Of a stretch of DNA of 64,000 nt, positions 25,775 to 33,609 are shown in pieces. Position numbers and translations under genes: made by a program. The notes under the pieces were generated by a model that searched no databases, was not told the DNA's origin, and worked only from the letters and a program-made list of their open reading frames with translations. Source of the DNA: Flavobacteriales bacterium (lineage in GTDB: Bacteria; Bacteroidota; Bacteroidia; Flavobacteriales_F; PHOS-HE28); the NCBI GenBank assembly GCA_016788205.1, contig JAEUTA010000008.1, forward strand, positions 1 to 64,000, in the 5' to 3' direction. Numbering within the stretch: position 1 is the first letter of the stretch; every line of letters starts with the position of its first letter.

Positions 25775-26443
25775 TCAGTCGCGCCAAAGGTACGGGAAGA
25801 GTATCCAGGCCAGACTGACGGTGATCACGTCCAGCAATACCAATCCACCGAAGTAGGTGCTGGTGATGCTCCACGCCACGCCGTCCAGCGCCAGCTTACT
25901 CGCCCGCATCACCGTGAGCAGCAGGGGCAGCACCAGCGGGAAGCCGAGGATCGCCATCAACCCGATGCCATTACCGGCCCGGGCCGCGATGGCGGAGATC
26001 AACGTGAGCACCGCCGCGAAACCGATGCCGCCAAGAACGACAGCTAGGACGAATTGTAACAGGTCGGCTTCTTCGAGCACTTCCGTCCCAAGGAGTAGCG
26101 AGTAGACCAGCAGGCTAAGCAGGCTCAGCACGATCATGGTCGCGCCATTGTAGATGGCCCGGGCCAGGATCACGCTGCGTGGATCCACCAAGGTGTAGAG
26201 GTAGAGCTGACGCCCGGCATCTTCCCGCTGGAACGAACGGGCGAGCGCGTTGAAGGCCGCGAACAGGAGGATGATCCAGAACAAGGCGTTCCAGGTGGCA
26301 AGGCCCAATCCGCCCTTCACCGCGAGGTAGCACACGTACACGGCGCTGACCACATACAGCAGCATGCCCGCCCAAGCCGCGCGCTGACGCAGGTCCAAGG
26401 CCATTTCCAGACGCAAGAGGGCTGCTATCTCCGCCGGTTTCAC
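25775..26443 (-). CDS. ccmB: Haem exporter membrane subunit CcmB
   Basis: 222 residues with six membrane helices, matching CcmB, the permease of the CcmAB ABC complex. Landmarks: LRLEMALDLRQRAAWAGMLLYVV, FWIILLFAAFNALARSF, REDAGRQLYLYTLVDPRSVILAR and GFPLVLPLLLTVMR. I take the GTG at 26443 as start: the family begins here and a TACCTTCG box ends 5 nt before it. A longer frame upstream has no homologous content. No ccmA ATPase gene is in the window. First gene of the long operon down to maf. Confidence 0.88.
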   Translation of the reverse strand: MKPAEIAALLRLEMALDLRQRAAWAGMLLYVVSAVYVCYLAVKGGLGLATWNALFWIILLFAAFNALARSFQREDAGRQLYLYTLVDPRSVILARAIYNGATMIVLSLLSLLVYSLLLGTEVLEEADLLQFVLAVVLGGIGFAAVLTLISAIAARAGNGIGLMAILGFPLVLPLLLTVMRASKLALDGVAWSITSTYFGGLVLLDVITVSLAWILFPYLWRD

Positions 26444-26448
26444 GGCCG

Positions 26449-26456
26449 CGAAGGTA
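26449..26456 (-). promoter_or_regulatory. -7 box (TACCTTCG) of the ccm operon
   Basis: Matches TAnnTTTG at 7 of 8 positions on the minus strand and ends 5 nt before the GTG start, implying a leaderless message and supporting that start. Confidence 0.5.
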
Positions 26457-26589
26457 GGCGGCCGCGCTTCCCCACTTGTGGAAGCATGACCCCGAAGCAT
26501 CGTGCGCCATGTTCTTCGTAAGCAATTGATGGAGAGTGTGATAGGCCTTCGGTCCAGTGCTTGTTCCAGAATGTTCAAATCAGAACACC

Positions 26590-27168
26590 ATGTCTACCGC
26601 ACAGAATTTCAAACACACACTCGCTTGGGGCATTCCCGTGGTCATGGGCGCTATCCTCTTCGTTCAATGCTCGAGCGATCCGAATGAAGATGCTTCAACT
26701 ACCATGGCTGCCAACGGTGACAACTCGGAAGTCCCCGGCACAGCTACGGTCACCGGTTCTCAATTGGACGCGGAAGTGAACGCCATGTACGACGAGCATG
26801 ATATCGCTACTGCGGCAGCTACCAACGGTGCAAGTACATCTTCATCCGCTACCTACACGCCGGCAAAGGAGCGCTTGATGGCAACGAATGACATGCGCGG
26901 CTTGCGCAGCTTGTTGGTAGCTGACCTGGAGGCCGTGCGGATCCGTTTGAATGATGGCGCACGTCCCGCCCCGGTACGGGAAGCGGACAAGGCTCTGGCT
27001 GCCGATCTAGCGCAAGGCTTGGAACGTGTGGACCGTGCACTCGCGGCATTGGGTACGGCCAACGACGCCACTTGGGCTTCCATGCGTGACGTTCAGTTGA
27101 AGGAGGTAGCGGAAGTGCGCTCTTGGATGGCCGACTATCGCGCAAAGGACGCTTGGGCCATGAATTGA
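26590..27168 (+). CDS. Putative lipoprotein of unknown function
   Basis: 192 residues. Helix plus lipobox: WGIPVVMGAILFVQCSSDP, with the lipid-bearing Cys near residue 27. The mature part is Thr/Ala-rich and low-complexity to about residue 95, then helical (NDMRGLRSLLVADLEAVRIR, ADKALAADLAQGLERVDRAL, VQLKEVAEVRSWMADY). The ATG at 26590 fits the signal sequence better than one 33 nt upstream. Divergent from ccmB. No family recognised. Confidence 0.7.
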   Translation: MSTAQNFKHTLAWGIPVVMGAILFVQCSSDPNEDASTTMAANGDNSEVPGTATVTGSQLDAEVNAMYDEHDIATAAATNGASTSSSATYTPAKERLMATNDMRGLRSLLVADLEAVRIRLNDGARPAPVREADKALAADLAQGLERVDRALAALGTANDATWASMRDVQLKEVAEVRSWMADYRAKDAWAMN

Positions 27169-27253
27169 AGGAATGGGCCGTTGTTCGCCTTTGCCAGACA
27201 GGATGTAAACCATGCTAGTGGATGGAGTAGTTCGTTGATCCAATTCTTCCATC

Positions 27254-27715
27254 GTGAAAGCCATTGACATATCCCCGATACCGCATGGTTATCATGCTGT
27301 ATCTCCATTCCTCATGCTGAACGACATCGCCGGATTTCTCGAATTCGCGCGCAAAGCGTTCGATGTGCAGGTGGTTCGGGCGCTGGCCGATGATGCGGGA
27401 AAGATCGCTCATGCCCAGGTTCGACTGGGCGACTCCCACATCATGTTGGGTGATCCCATGGGTGAACATGAACCTCGACCAGGAACACTTTATTTCTACG
27501 TGGCTGATGTGGATGCCGTGTATCGCCACGCGTTGCAATGTGGTGCTACGAAGATCCTGGAGCCCGATGATCGGTTCTATGGGGATAGGAACGGAGGTTT
27601 ACAAGATCGCTGGGGCAACATCTGGTGGATCGCAACACATATCGAGGATGTGAGCGAAGGCGAATTGCAGCGAAGGAATCCCTACTTGACCATTACGCGC
27701 AGAGCCGCCTCATGA
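27254..27715 (+). CDS. VOC-superfamily (glyoxalase/PhnB-like) protein
   Basis: 153 residues, one vicinal-oxygen-chelate module: FLMLNDIAGFLEFARKAFDVQ, HAQVRLGDSHIMLGDP, TLYFYVADVDAVYRHALQCG and DRNGGLQDRWGNIWWIATHIED. The layout is that of PhnB/YycE-type proteins, often named glyoxalase or bleomycin-resistance-like; the substrate cannot be predicted. The start is GTG at 27254, with no nearer in-frame ATG. Confidence 0.85.
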   Translation: MKAIDISPIPHGYHAVSPFLMLNDIAGFLEFARKAFDVQVVRALADDAGKIAHAQVRLGDSHIMLGDPMGEHEPRPGTLYFYVADVDAVYRHALQCGATKILEPDDRFYGDRNGGLQDRWGNIWWIATHIEDVSEGELQRRNPYLTITRRAAS

Positions 27716-27739
27716 CCATCACCGACTAACATATGTGCC

Positions 27740-28324
27740 ATGCGTTCTCTGCTCACCATTACGTTCTCGTTCTTCCTGCTCGCCGCTCAAGCCCAATTGT
27801 TCGACCTTGGGCTTAAAGGAGGGGTCAATCAGGACGATCTACGCAGCTCATTCCAGCACGAACCCTTGTTGGGAGGGCATGCCGGGATCTTCGCTCGTGT
27901 GAAACCACCTGTTCTTCCCGGTGTGCAAGGTGAGTTGCTTGTATCGACATTGGGTACCAACGTACGCGCAGAAGGCCAGGAGTTGGACTTACGCACCGCA
28001 TCTTTGCAAGCACCGCTTTTCATTGTGATGGCGTTCGGTCCGTTCGAGTTGCACGCCGGAGGGTATTATGAGAAGTACCTCACGAAGAGCTTTACGACCG
28101 ACTCGGACATCACGTTCGATGGAAATACCGTTCGTGTAGCGGACCTGGCGGATAATGGCCTTGGGCTACTTGGTGGTGCAGGTCTGCGACTGGGCCACTT
28201 TTACGCGGGCGCACGTTACTTGTACGGATTGGAAGATGTAGGGACGGGACCCGTACTCGATGGTGTTCGCAGCCGTCAGGTCCAAGCCTACATCGGATTC
28301 GGTTTCTTCAAACCCCTGAAGTGA
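27740..28324 (+). CDS. Small outer-membrane beta-barrel protein
   Basis: 194 residues. A signal peptide ends at AAQAQ. Alternating amphipathic strands follow: LFDLGLKGGVNQDDL, GGHAGIFARVKPP, GVQGELLVSTLG, FELHAGGYYEKYL, LGLLGGAGLRLGHFYAGARYLYGL, and a terminal QVQAYIGFGFFKPLK. This is the profile of the PorT-like outer-membrane beta-barrel family in Bacteroidota. It lies 24 nt after the VOC gene and may be co-transcribed. Partner unknown. Confidence 0.75.
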   Translation: MRSLLTITFSFFLLAAQAQLFDLGLKGGVNQDDLRSSFQHEPLLGGHAGIFARVKPPVLPGVQGELLVSTLGTNVRAEGQELDLRTASLQAPLFIVMAFGPFELHAGGYYEKYLTKSFTTDSDITFDGNTVRVADLADNGLGLLGGAGLRLGHFYAGARYLYGLEDVGTGPVLDGVRSRQVQAYIGFGFFKPLK

Positions 28325-28369
28325 GTCGATCCGTGACTCGTCCGATCGAAGAACAGCTGGTTCGGAAGC

Positions 28370-29554
28370 CTACCGCTCCACCACCCTGAATTCCACCCTT
28401 CGGTTCACCGCCCGGTTCTCATCGCTGGTGTTCGGCTTCAGCGGTTTGGTCTCGCCATATCCTTTCCAAGCAAGTCGTTCCTTATCGATCTTCTTCTTGA
28501 TCAGGTAATCCATAACGGCTTTGGCTCGGTCGTCGCTCAGCTTCAGGTTATAGGTATCGCTCCCCTGGTCATCCGTATGGCCTTCGATCTCGGCACGCAC
28601 GAATGGGTAGTCGGTCATCACATCCACCAGTTTGTCCAGCTCTTTCTCGTAGCCAGGTAGCAGCACCGCCTTGTCGAACTCGAACTGCACATTATCCAGC
28701 CGTACGCGGGTGCCTACCGCGGGTTCCACTTCGTGGATGTCCACGGTCTTGGTACTTACGTGGTCGGGTACCACTTTCTTCGGAGGTGGCGGCACGCTCG
28801 CTTTGGGCTTCGGCGTAAGGTTGGTGCCGGCTGGCGCGATGCGTACGTTCACATCGTCGATATAGTAGTAGGCGCCGCGCTCGCCTTCGGGCTGTTTCTC
28901 GTGATCGGTCACTTCATCGCCGTAGAAGTTGCCGATGATCAGGTACTGCTCATTGCCCGTGGCATCGAACACGCCGCTCACCTTGTGCCAACTGCTCTTC
29001 ACCACTTTATCCTCGTTCACTTGGGGCGTGATGTACAGCGGCAGGCAATCCCGTGTGGACATCGGTAGTTCGCGCAAGGCGATGCCGATGTTGTTACTCG
29101 CTTCGTTGCTGCGCGCGGAACGCAATACCCAGCATTCGGCGATGTAACGCTTGCCGGTCTCCAACGGTGTGGGCAGGCCTATCTGTAGATACTCGTGCCA
29201 ATAGCTGGGCGTGTTGCCCTTGCCGTACGTCTTGATACCCGCCATCGCCTGACCACTGTGCGTGCTCTGCTTACCGCCGCTGTGCTTGGATGGATGTGCC
29301 CAGCATTCGCCATCGTTCTTCGTGCTGAAGTGGTCCGGCGTGGTCTGCGTGGGCGAGTTCCAGCCGCTCATGTTCGCGTTGAACTTGGCGGGATCCTGTG
29401 TCCAGCTGCAGAATGTGCGCGCGCTTTCCTCGAACCCGGGGTTCGGCACCACGTTGGGCATCGTGTCATTCAGCAGGTTGCGCTGCAATACGTTCTGGGC
29501 ATAGGATGAAGCACCAACGCCGAGGGTCATGAGAAGGATGATCGTGCGCATCAT
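28370..29554 (-). CDS. OmpA-family protein with lectin-like N-terminal domain
   Basis: 394 residues. Signal peptide MMRTIILLMTLGVGASSYAQ. Residues about 35-250 form a jelly-roll-like domain opening VVPNPGFEESARTFCSW and closing YYYIDDVNVRI, related in phrasing to the NGSFE domains of the two T9SS paralogues. A proline-rich linker leads to a C-terminal OmpA domain (about 290-394): VQFEFDKAVLLPGYEKELDK, AEIEGHTDDQGSD, NLKLSDDRAKAVMDYL and NRRVEFRV, which binds peptidoglycan. Two adjacent ATGs (29554, 29551) are possible. A perfect -7 box precedes them by 5 nt. Confidence 0.88.
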   Translation of the reverse strand: MMRTIILLMTLGVGASSYAQNVLQRNLLNDTMPNVVPNPGFEESARTFCSWTQDPAKFNANMSGWNSPTQTTPDHFSTKNDGECWAHPSKHSGGKQSTHSGQAMAGIKTYGKGNTPSYWHEYLQIGLPTPLETGKRYIAECWVLRSARSNEASNNIGIALRELPMSTRDCLPLYITPQVNEDKVVKSSWHKVSGVFDATGNEQYLIIGNFYGDEVTDHEKQPEGERGAYYYIDDVNVRIAPAGTNLTPKPKASVPPPPKKVVPDHVSTKTVDIHEVEPAVGTRVRLDNVQFEFDKAVLLPGYEKELDKLVDVMTDYPFVRAEIEGHTDDQGSDTYNLKLSDDRAKAVMDYLIKKKIDKERLAWKGYGETKPLKPNTSDENRAVNRRVEFRVVER

Positions 29555-29559
29555 GGGAA

Positions 29560-29567
29560 CAAAGCTA
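29560..29567 (-). promoter_or_regulatory. -7 box TAGCTTTG, leaderless spacing
   Basis: Exact match to TAnnTTTG on the minus strand, ending 5 nt before the ATG at 29554. Confidence 0.65.
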
Positions 29568-29753
29568 CCGGCGCGTAACAAGCATCGGGCCGGAAGAGGG
29601 CCGGGACATGTGAACATAGGGGCATGTGTTCATGTGCCCATTTGCACGTGAATGTGCGGCAGAATGGGTCAATGAACATGGGGCGGGCCGTTCCAAGAGC
29701 CGAGCGCAGCTCTTCGTATTTGAGTGGTCACATGTCCAGATGGAACGCCATGG

Positions 29754-29761
29754 TACTTTCG
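29754..29761 (+). promoter_or_regulatory. -7 box TACTTTCG of the MATE gene
   Basis: Matches TAnnTTTG at 7 of 8 positions, 14 nt before the ATG at 29776. The 190 bp upstream (29580-29750) contain several CATGTG/CACATG words but no gene. Confidence 0.5.
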
Positions 29762-29775
29762 CGCCCCATAGCGCC

Positions 29776-31164
29776 ATGCGTAAGGTCTTCTCGCTCATCA
29801 AGGAAAGTCTCTCGGCTTCGGAGGACACCGACTACACCGGTATCGGTGTGCGACGTGCTATCGTGCTGCTGAGCATCCCCATGGTGTTGGAAATGGCCAT
29901 GGAGTCGGTGTTCGCGCTGGTCGACATCTTCTTCGTGAGCAAGCTGGGCAAACACGCCATAGCCACCGTGGGACTTACGGAAAGCGTACTCACGTTGGTA
30001 TACTCGCTCGCATGGGGGTTGGGCATGGGCATTACGGCTGTAGTGGCGAGACGTACAGGGGAGAAGGACCCCAGCGGTGCCGCACGTGCCGCCATGCAAG
30101 GGGTGCTGCTCGCCATCGCCTTGGGCATCGCCATCGCCATCCCAGGGGTGATCTATGCGCGCGACATCCTTGTGCTGATGGGAGCGGAAGCCGATGTGCT
30201 CGTGGACGGTCCGACTTATATGCGCATCATGCTCGGTGGGAATGTGATCATCCTGCTGTTGTTCGGCATCAACGCCATCTATCGCGGCGCTGGGGACGCG
30301 GCCATGGCGATGCGTTCCCTCATGCTGGCCAACGGGATGAACATCCTTCTGTGCCCATTGCTGATCCACGGTGTGGGGAGCTGGGCTGGCTTCGGTATCA
30401 TGGGTGCTGCCATGGCCACATCCATCGGACGTGGTTGCGGGGTCATCTACCAATTGGTCCACTTGTTCGATGGACGTGGACGTATTTCCATCAAGGGCAT
30501 ACCGATGGTGCTGGATCCTGCGGTGATGATCAACATCATCAAGGTGTCTGCCGGAGGTGTCGTCCAGTTCCTGCTTCCCTCGGTGAGTTGGATCTTCCTC
30601 TCGCGGATCGTGGCCGTGTTCGGTAGTGGGGCCGTGGCGGGGTACACCATCGCCGTGCGCATCATGATCTTCTCATTGCTTCCGTCGTGGGGTGTGGCCA
30701 ATGCAGCAAGCACATTGGTCGGTCAGAACCTCGGTGCGAAACAACCCGACCGCGCTGCGAGATCCGCTTGGCTCTGTGGCCACATGAACATGGTGTACAT
30801 GGTCTTTGTGGCCATTCTATTCTGGTGTACCACCTCTTGGTTGGTGAGTTTCTTCACGACCGATGTCGAGGTTTCTGGTTACGCGGTCTCGGCACTCCGG
30901 ATCCTTTGCCTTGGCTACTTCTTCTACGGGTATGGGATGGTATTCGCACAGGCTTTCAATGGCGCTGGCGATACGCTCACGCCTACATACATGAACGCGT
31001 TCTGTTTCCTGCTGATCCAGATCCCACTGGCCTGGTTCCTTTCCCAGTATCTCGCCTGGGGCCCCGATGGTGCTTTCGCTGCCGTGCCCATGAGCGAGAG
31101 CTTCCTCGCCGTGCTCAGTGCCTACCTCTTCCAGCGCGGGAAGTGGAAGACGGTGAAGGTGTGA
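29776..31164 (+). CDS. MATE-family multidrug efflux transporter
   Basis: 462 residues and 12 membrane helices, normal for MATE (Na+ or H+ antiport of cationic drugs). Typical segments: RRAIVLLSIPMVLEMAMESVF, LVDIFFVSKLGKHAIATVGL, GLGMGITAVVARRTGEKDP, YRGAGDAAMAMRSLMLANG, ASTLVGQNLGAKQPDRA and AFNGAGDTLTPTYMNAF. The ATG at 29776 is preferred, since the frame extends 50 codons upstream but without homologous content and across the promoter. Substrate not predictable. Confidence 0.92.
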   Translation: MRKVFSLIKESLSASEDTDYTGIGVRRAIVLLSIPMVLEMAMESVFALVDIFFVSKLGKHAIATVGLTESVLTLVYSLAWGLGMGITAVVARRTGEKDPSGAARAAMQGVLLAIALGIAIAIPGVIYARDILVLMGAEADVLVDGPTYMRIMLGGNVIILLLFGINAIYRGAGDAAMAMRSLMLANGMNILLCPLLIHGVGSWAGFGIMGAAMATSIGRGCGVIYQLVHLFDGRGRISIKGIPMVLDPAVMINIIKVSAGGVVQFLLPSVSWIFLSRIVAVFGSGAVAGYTIAVRIMIFSLLPSWGVANAASTLVGQNLGAKQPDRAARSAWLCGHMNMVYMVFVAILFWCTTSWLVSFFTTDVEVSGYAVSALRILCLGYFFYGYGMVFAQAFNGAGDTLTPTYMNAFCFLLIQIPLAWFLSQYLAWGPDGAFAAVPMSESFLAVLSAYLFQRGKWKTVKV

Positions 31165-31178
31165 GAAGAGCCATGTAC

Positions 31179-31281
31179 AATGGAGCCATGATTGAATGGA
31201 GCAAAGGCTCTCTGCAGCTAACGTGCCACGCTGCGAGCCAAGGAGTTTTGCTCCATTGACCATTTGGAACATGGCTCCATT
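31179..31281. terminator. Large GGAGCAAA hairpin between convergent genes
   Basis: The left arm has AATGGAGCCATG (31179-31190) and AATGGAGCAAA (31195-31205); the right arm has TTTGCTCCATT (31247-31257) and CATGGCTCCATT (31270-31281). They pair in order with small bulges. The element fills the gap between the MATE stop and the stop of 31285-32046, so it may end both transcripts. Its words match the satellite at 8891-9339. Confidence 0.65.
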
Positions 31282-31284
31282 TCT

Positions 31285-32046
31285 TCACTGCGCCGCATAC
31301 CCCTTCGGCTTCCCCGCCTTGTACCACTTGAGCAGGGTGTCGATCATGTGTTCGATCTTGCGTGCATCGGCCCAAGTGCCACGGAACACGAGGTTGCCGT
31401 CCTTGTCAATGAGATAGGCGCCGTTCGGAGCTTTCCCGTAGGCATCGAACGTGGCGTTGTTCAATCCGTCCACCAGCACGGGTAGTTGGCCCAATTGCGC
31501 GAATTCCTTGGCATATGCCATCTTCTCGTACTCGCTCTTCGGTTTCGGGTAGGATCTGAAGCTCTTGGTGTCGCCCGGGTGAAGCTCTTCGCCGTACACG
31601 ACGAACAACTGCACGTCCTCTTGGGCATACTTCTTCAGCAGTCGGCTCCAACGTTCCATCTGTACACGCGAGGGTGGGTTGGTGATACTGCCGAACATGA
31701 AGGCGCGGACCTTGCCATCGTTCGCGCCCAGGGAATACGTGGTTCCATCCTGTGCAACGGGCAGTGTGAAGTCGTGCGTGTGCGGGTCCATGCCACCGCC
31801 CTCGCTGTACGTGCGAAGCTCTTTGATGGTGAGCCGCATCAGCTTGTCGAAGTTCATGCGCCAGATGCTGACCTGTTTGCGCATGCCCTTGATGTCCGTT
31901 TTGCTGTAAGCGTTCAGGTAGTAGTCCAGGTCGTCGTGGAACACCAAGGTGCTGTCCGTGGGGTACCAGCTCGGGTCCCAATTGTTCAATTGCCCCCTGC
32001 CGATGAGCGTGGTGCACAGGGCAAGAGCGAGGAGTAGCGTACGCAT
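31285..32046 (-). CDS. Deiodinase/thioredoxin-fold secreted protein lacking the catalytic residue
   Basis: 253 residues with a signal peptide (MRTLLLALALCTTLIGRGQ). The N-terminal 95 residues are unfamiliar (DDLDYYLNAYSKTDIKGMRK). The C-terminal half is a thioredoxin-fold domain of the iodothyronine-deiodinase type: VRAFMFGSITNPPSRVQMER, VQLFVVYGEELHPGD, LPVLVDGLNNATFDAYGK and GAYLIDKDGNLVFRG. In active deiodinase-like proteins the FGSxT-x-PP loop holds Sec or Cys at the x; here it is Asn, so redox catalysis by that residue is not possible. The start at 32046 fits the signal peptide; a TACCTTTA box lies upstream (32071-32078). Confidence 0.8.
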   Translation of the reverse strand: MRTLLLALALCTTLIGRGQLNNWDPSWYPTDSTLVFHDDLDYYLNAYSKTDIKGMRKQVSIWRMNFDKLMRLTIKELRTYSEGGGMDPHTHDFTLPVAQDGTTYSLGANDGKVRAFMFGSITNPPSRVQMERWSRLLKKYAQEDVQLFVVYGEELHPGDTKSFRSYPKPKSEYEKMAYAKEFAQLGQLPVLVDGLNNATFDAYGKAPNGAYLIDKDGNLVFRGTWADARKIEHMIDTLLKWYKAGKPKGYAAQ

Positions 32047-32070
32047 GGATGATGGACGGTCGAAGGGCCG

Positions 32071-32078
32071 TAAAGGTA
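32071..32078 (-). promoter_or_regulatory. -7 box TACCTTTA of the deiodinase-like gene
   Basis: 7 of 8 match to TAnnTTTG on the minus strand, 24 nt before the ATG at 32046. It lies back to back with the sigma-factor promoter. Confidence 0.45.
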
Positions 32079-32095
32079 GGGCGGCCACTTCCGGC

Positions 32096-32103
32096 TATCT
32101 TGC
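32096..32103 (+). promoter_or_regulatory. -7-like box TATCTTGC of the sigma-factor gene
   Basis: Partial TAnnTTTG match (6 of 8) 21 nt before the GTG start at 32125. It could instead be autoregulated by the ECF factor itself. Confidence 0.35.
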
Positions 32104-32124
32104 GGTCCCTTTCTACCGGGAACC

Positions 32125-32664
32125 GTGTCCGTTCAAGATGCACCCCTCATCGCTGCCTTGCAGCAAGGTGACCAGCACGCGCTGGCGGCTTTGTACGATG
32201 CGTACGGCGGCGCGCTCTATGGGGTGATCATGCGGGTGGTGGAACGGGAAGAACTGGCCCAAGAGGTGTTGCAGGACACGTTCGTCAAGATCTGGCGCAA
32301 TGCTGCCGGCTACGATCCCGGCAAAGGCAGGCCGTTCACCTGGATGATGAACATCGCTCGGAACGCGGCCATCGATATGGTCCGTTCGGCGGCCGTTCGC
32401 CATGGGGAGTCGATCCGATCGTTGGACAAGGACGTATATCGTACCGGCCACGATGAAGTGCGTGAACAGGTGGGTAATGCCGACGTGCGCGACGTGGTGG
32501 CCAAACTGAAGCCCGAACACCGTGAGCTGATCGATCTGGCCTACTACCAAGGCTATTCGCAACAGGAGATAGCCGAACGCACAGGATTGCCATTGGGCAC
32601 GGTGAAGTCGCGTACCCGTACTGCACTGCTCGAACTGAGGATGCTATTGAAGGATCACCGATGA
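32125..32664 (+). CDS. ECF-type RNA polymerase sigma factor (SigK-like)
   Basis: 179 residues. Region 2 (about 10-80): LIAALQQGDQHALAALYDAY, ELAQEVLQDTFVKIWRNA, FTWMMNIARNAAIDMVR. Region 4 (about 120-175): LKPEHRELIDLAYYQGYSQQ, EIAERTGLPLGTVKSRTRTA. It starts with GTG at 32125, which matches the family N-terminus. It overlaps the next gene by 4 nt (ATGA), which encodes its anti-sigma factor. It should direct an envelope or oxidative stress regulon, and the fasciclin gene downstream is a plausible member. Confidence 0.92.
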   Translation: MSVQDAPLIAALQQGDQHALAALYDAYGGALYGVIMRVVEREELAQEVLQDTFVKIWRNAAGYDPGKGRPFTWMMNIARNAAIDMVRSAAVRHGESIRSLDKDVYRTGHDEVREQVGNADVRDVVAKLKPEHRELIDLAYYQGYSQQEIAERTGLPLGTVKSRTRTALLELRMLLKDHR

Positions 32665-33461
32665 ACGCCGAAGAACTCATCCGATCAGGGCTTCTCGAAG
32701 CCTACGTGCTGGGCCAGGCCTCGCCGGAAGAGGTGCGCCTCGTGGAATGGTCGCGTGCTTCGGATGCCTCCGTTCGTGCAGAACTGGAAGCGATCGAGAT
32801 CATGTTCGAGCAGCATGCCGTGCAACAAGCCATCCCGCCACCACCGGCGCTGAAGGCCAACATCATGGAGCGCATCGCGCAAGAGCCGGCACGTCGTGAG
32901 ACACCTGTGGTGCCCATCGCAACGGTGAAGGAACGCGGCTTCAACTGGCTTGCCGCCGCCAGTGTGATCGGATTGCTCGTTAGCGCCGGAATGAACTTCC
33001 TCCAATACAACGAACTCCGCAACGTGCGGGGAGAACTGGCGCGTCTTGAGAACGACCGCAGTGTACTGGCTGAAGAACTGCAGGTGCAGCGTGCAAGCCT
33101 GCAACGCACCAACGAGCAGCTGGCCGTGATCACCGATCCGCATCGCCAGAGCGTGTTGCTGAACGGCGTAGGCAAGGCGCTCGGCAGCAAGGCACGCATC
33201 TATTGGGACATGGCTTCGCACCAGGTGCACATCGATCCACTCTCCCTGGCTGCACTGCCGGAAGGCCAACAGTACCAGCTCTGGGCGCTCGTGGACGGCA
33301 AACCCGTGGATGCAGGCATGATCGCGAAAGGCGAGAAGGCCGACTCCTTGCAAGAGATGAAGGATGTGCCGGCTGCACAGGCTTTCGCCGTCACCATAGA
33401 GATGGAAGGTGGTAGTCCCACGCCAACGCTCGAAGCGATGGTGTTGCTGGGGAACGTCTGA
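32661..33461 (+). CDS. RskA-like anti-sigma factor
   Basis: 266 residues. The N-terminal cytoplasmic sigma-binding region reads SGLLEAYVLGQASPEEVRLVE; there is no zinc HxxxCxxC motif. One membrane helix at about 95-115 (WLAAASVIGLLVSAGMNFL), then a short coiled coil (ELARLENDRSVLAEELQVQR). The periplasmic RskA domain has RIYWDMASHQVHIDPLSLAA, PEGQQYQLWALVDGKPVDAG and FAVTIEMEGGSPTPTLEAMV. It keeps the sigma factor at 32125-32664 inactive until a signal releases it. Confidence 0.92.
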   Translation: MNAEELIRSGLLEAYVLGQASPEEVRLVEWSRASDASVRAELEAIEIMFEQHAVQQAIPPPPALKANIMERIAQEPARRETPVVPIATVKERGFNWLAAASVIGLLVSAGMNFLQYNELRNVRGELARLENDRSVLAEELQVQRASLQRTNEQLAVITDPHRQSVLLNGVGKALGSKARIYWDMASHQVHIDPLSLAALPEGQQYQLWALVDGKPVDAGMIAKGEKADSLQEMKDVPAAQAFAVTIEMEGGSPTPTLEAMVLLGNV

Positions 33462-33478
33462 TCATTTCCATTCGTTCG

Positions 33479-33505
33479 AAAGGCCCTGTGAGATCGGGGC
33501 TTTTT
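33479..33505 (+). terminator. Terminator of the sigma/anti-sigma operon
   Basis: AAAGGCCC and GGGGCTTTTT form an imperfect 8-bp stem with a 9-nt loop, followed by a T-run, 18 bp past the anti-sigma stop. Confidence 0.65.
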
Positions 33506-33609
33506 CATTTTACCGGGTCGGCGCTGATCCAATCGGCCCGTGGGTCGCGTAGGTATGGATGAACGTTCAGTATCGATCACGACAACCCACACGAAACCGA
33601 TCAACGACC

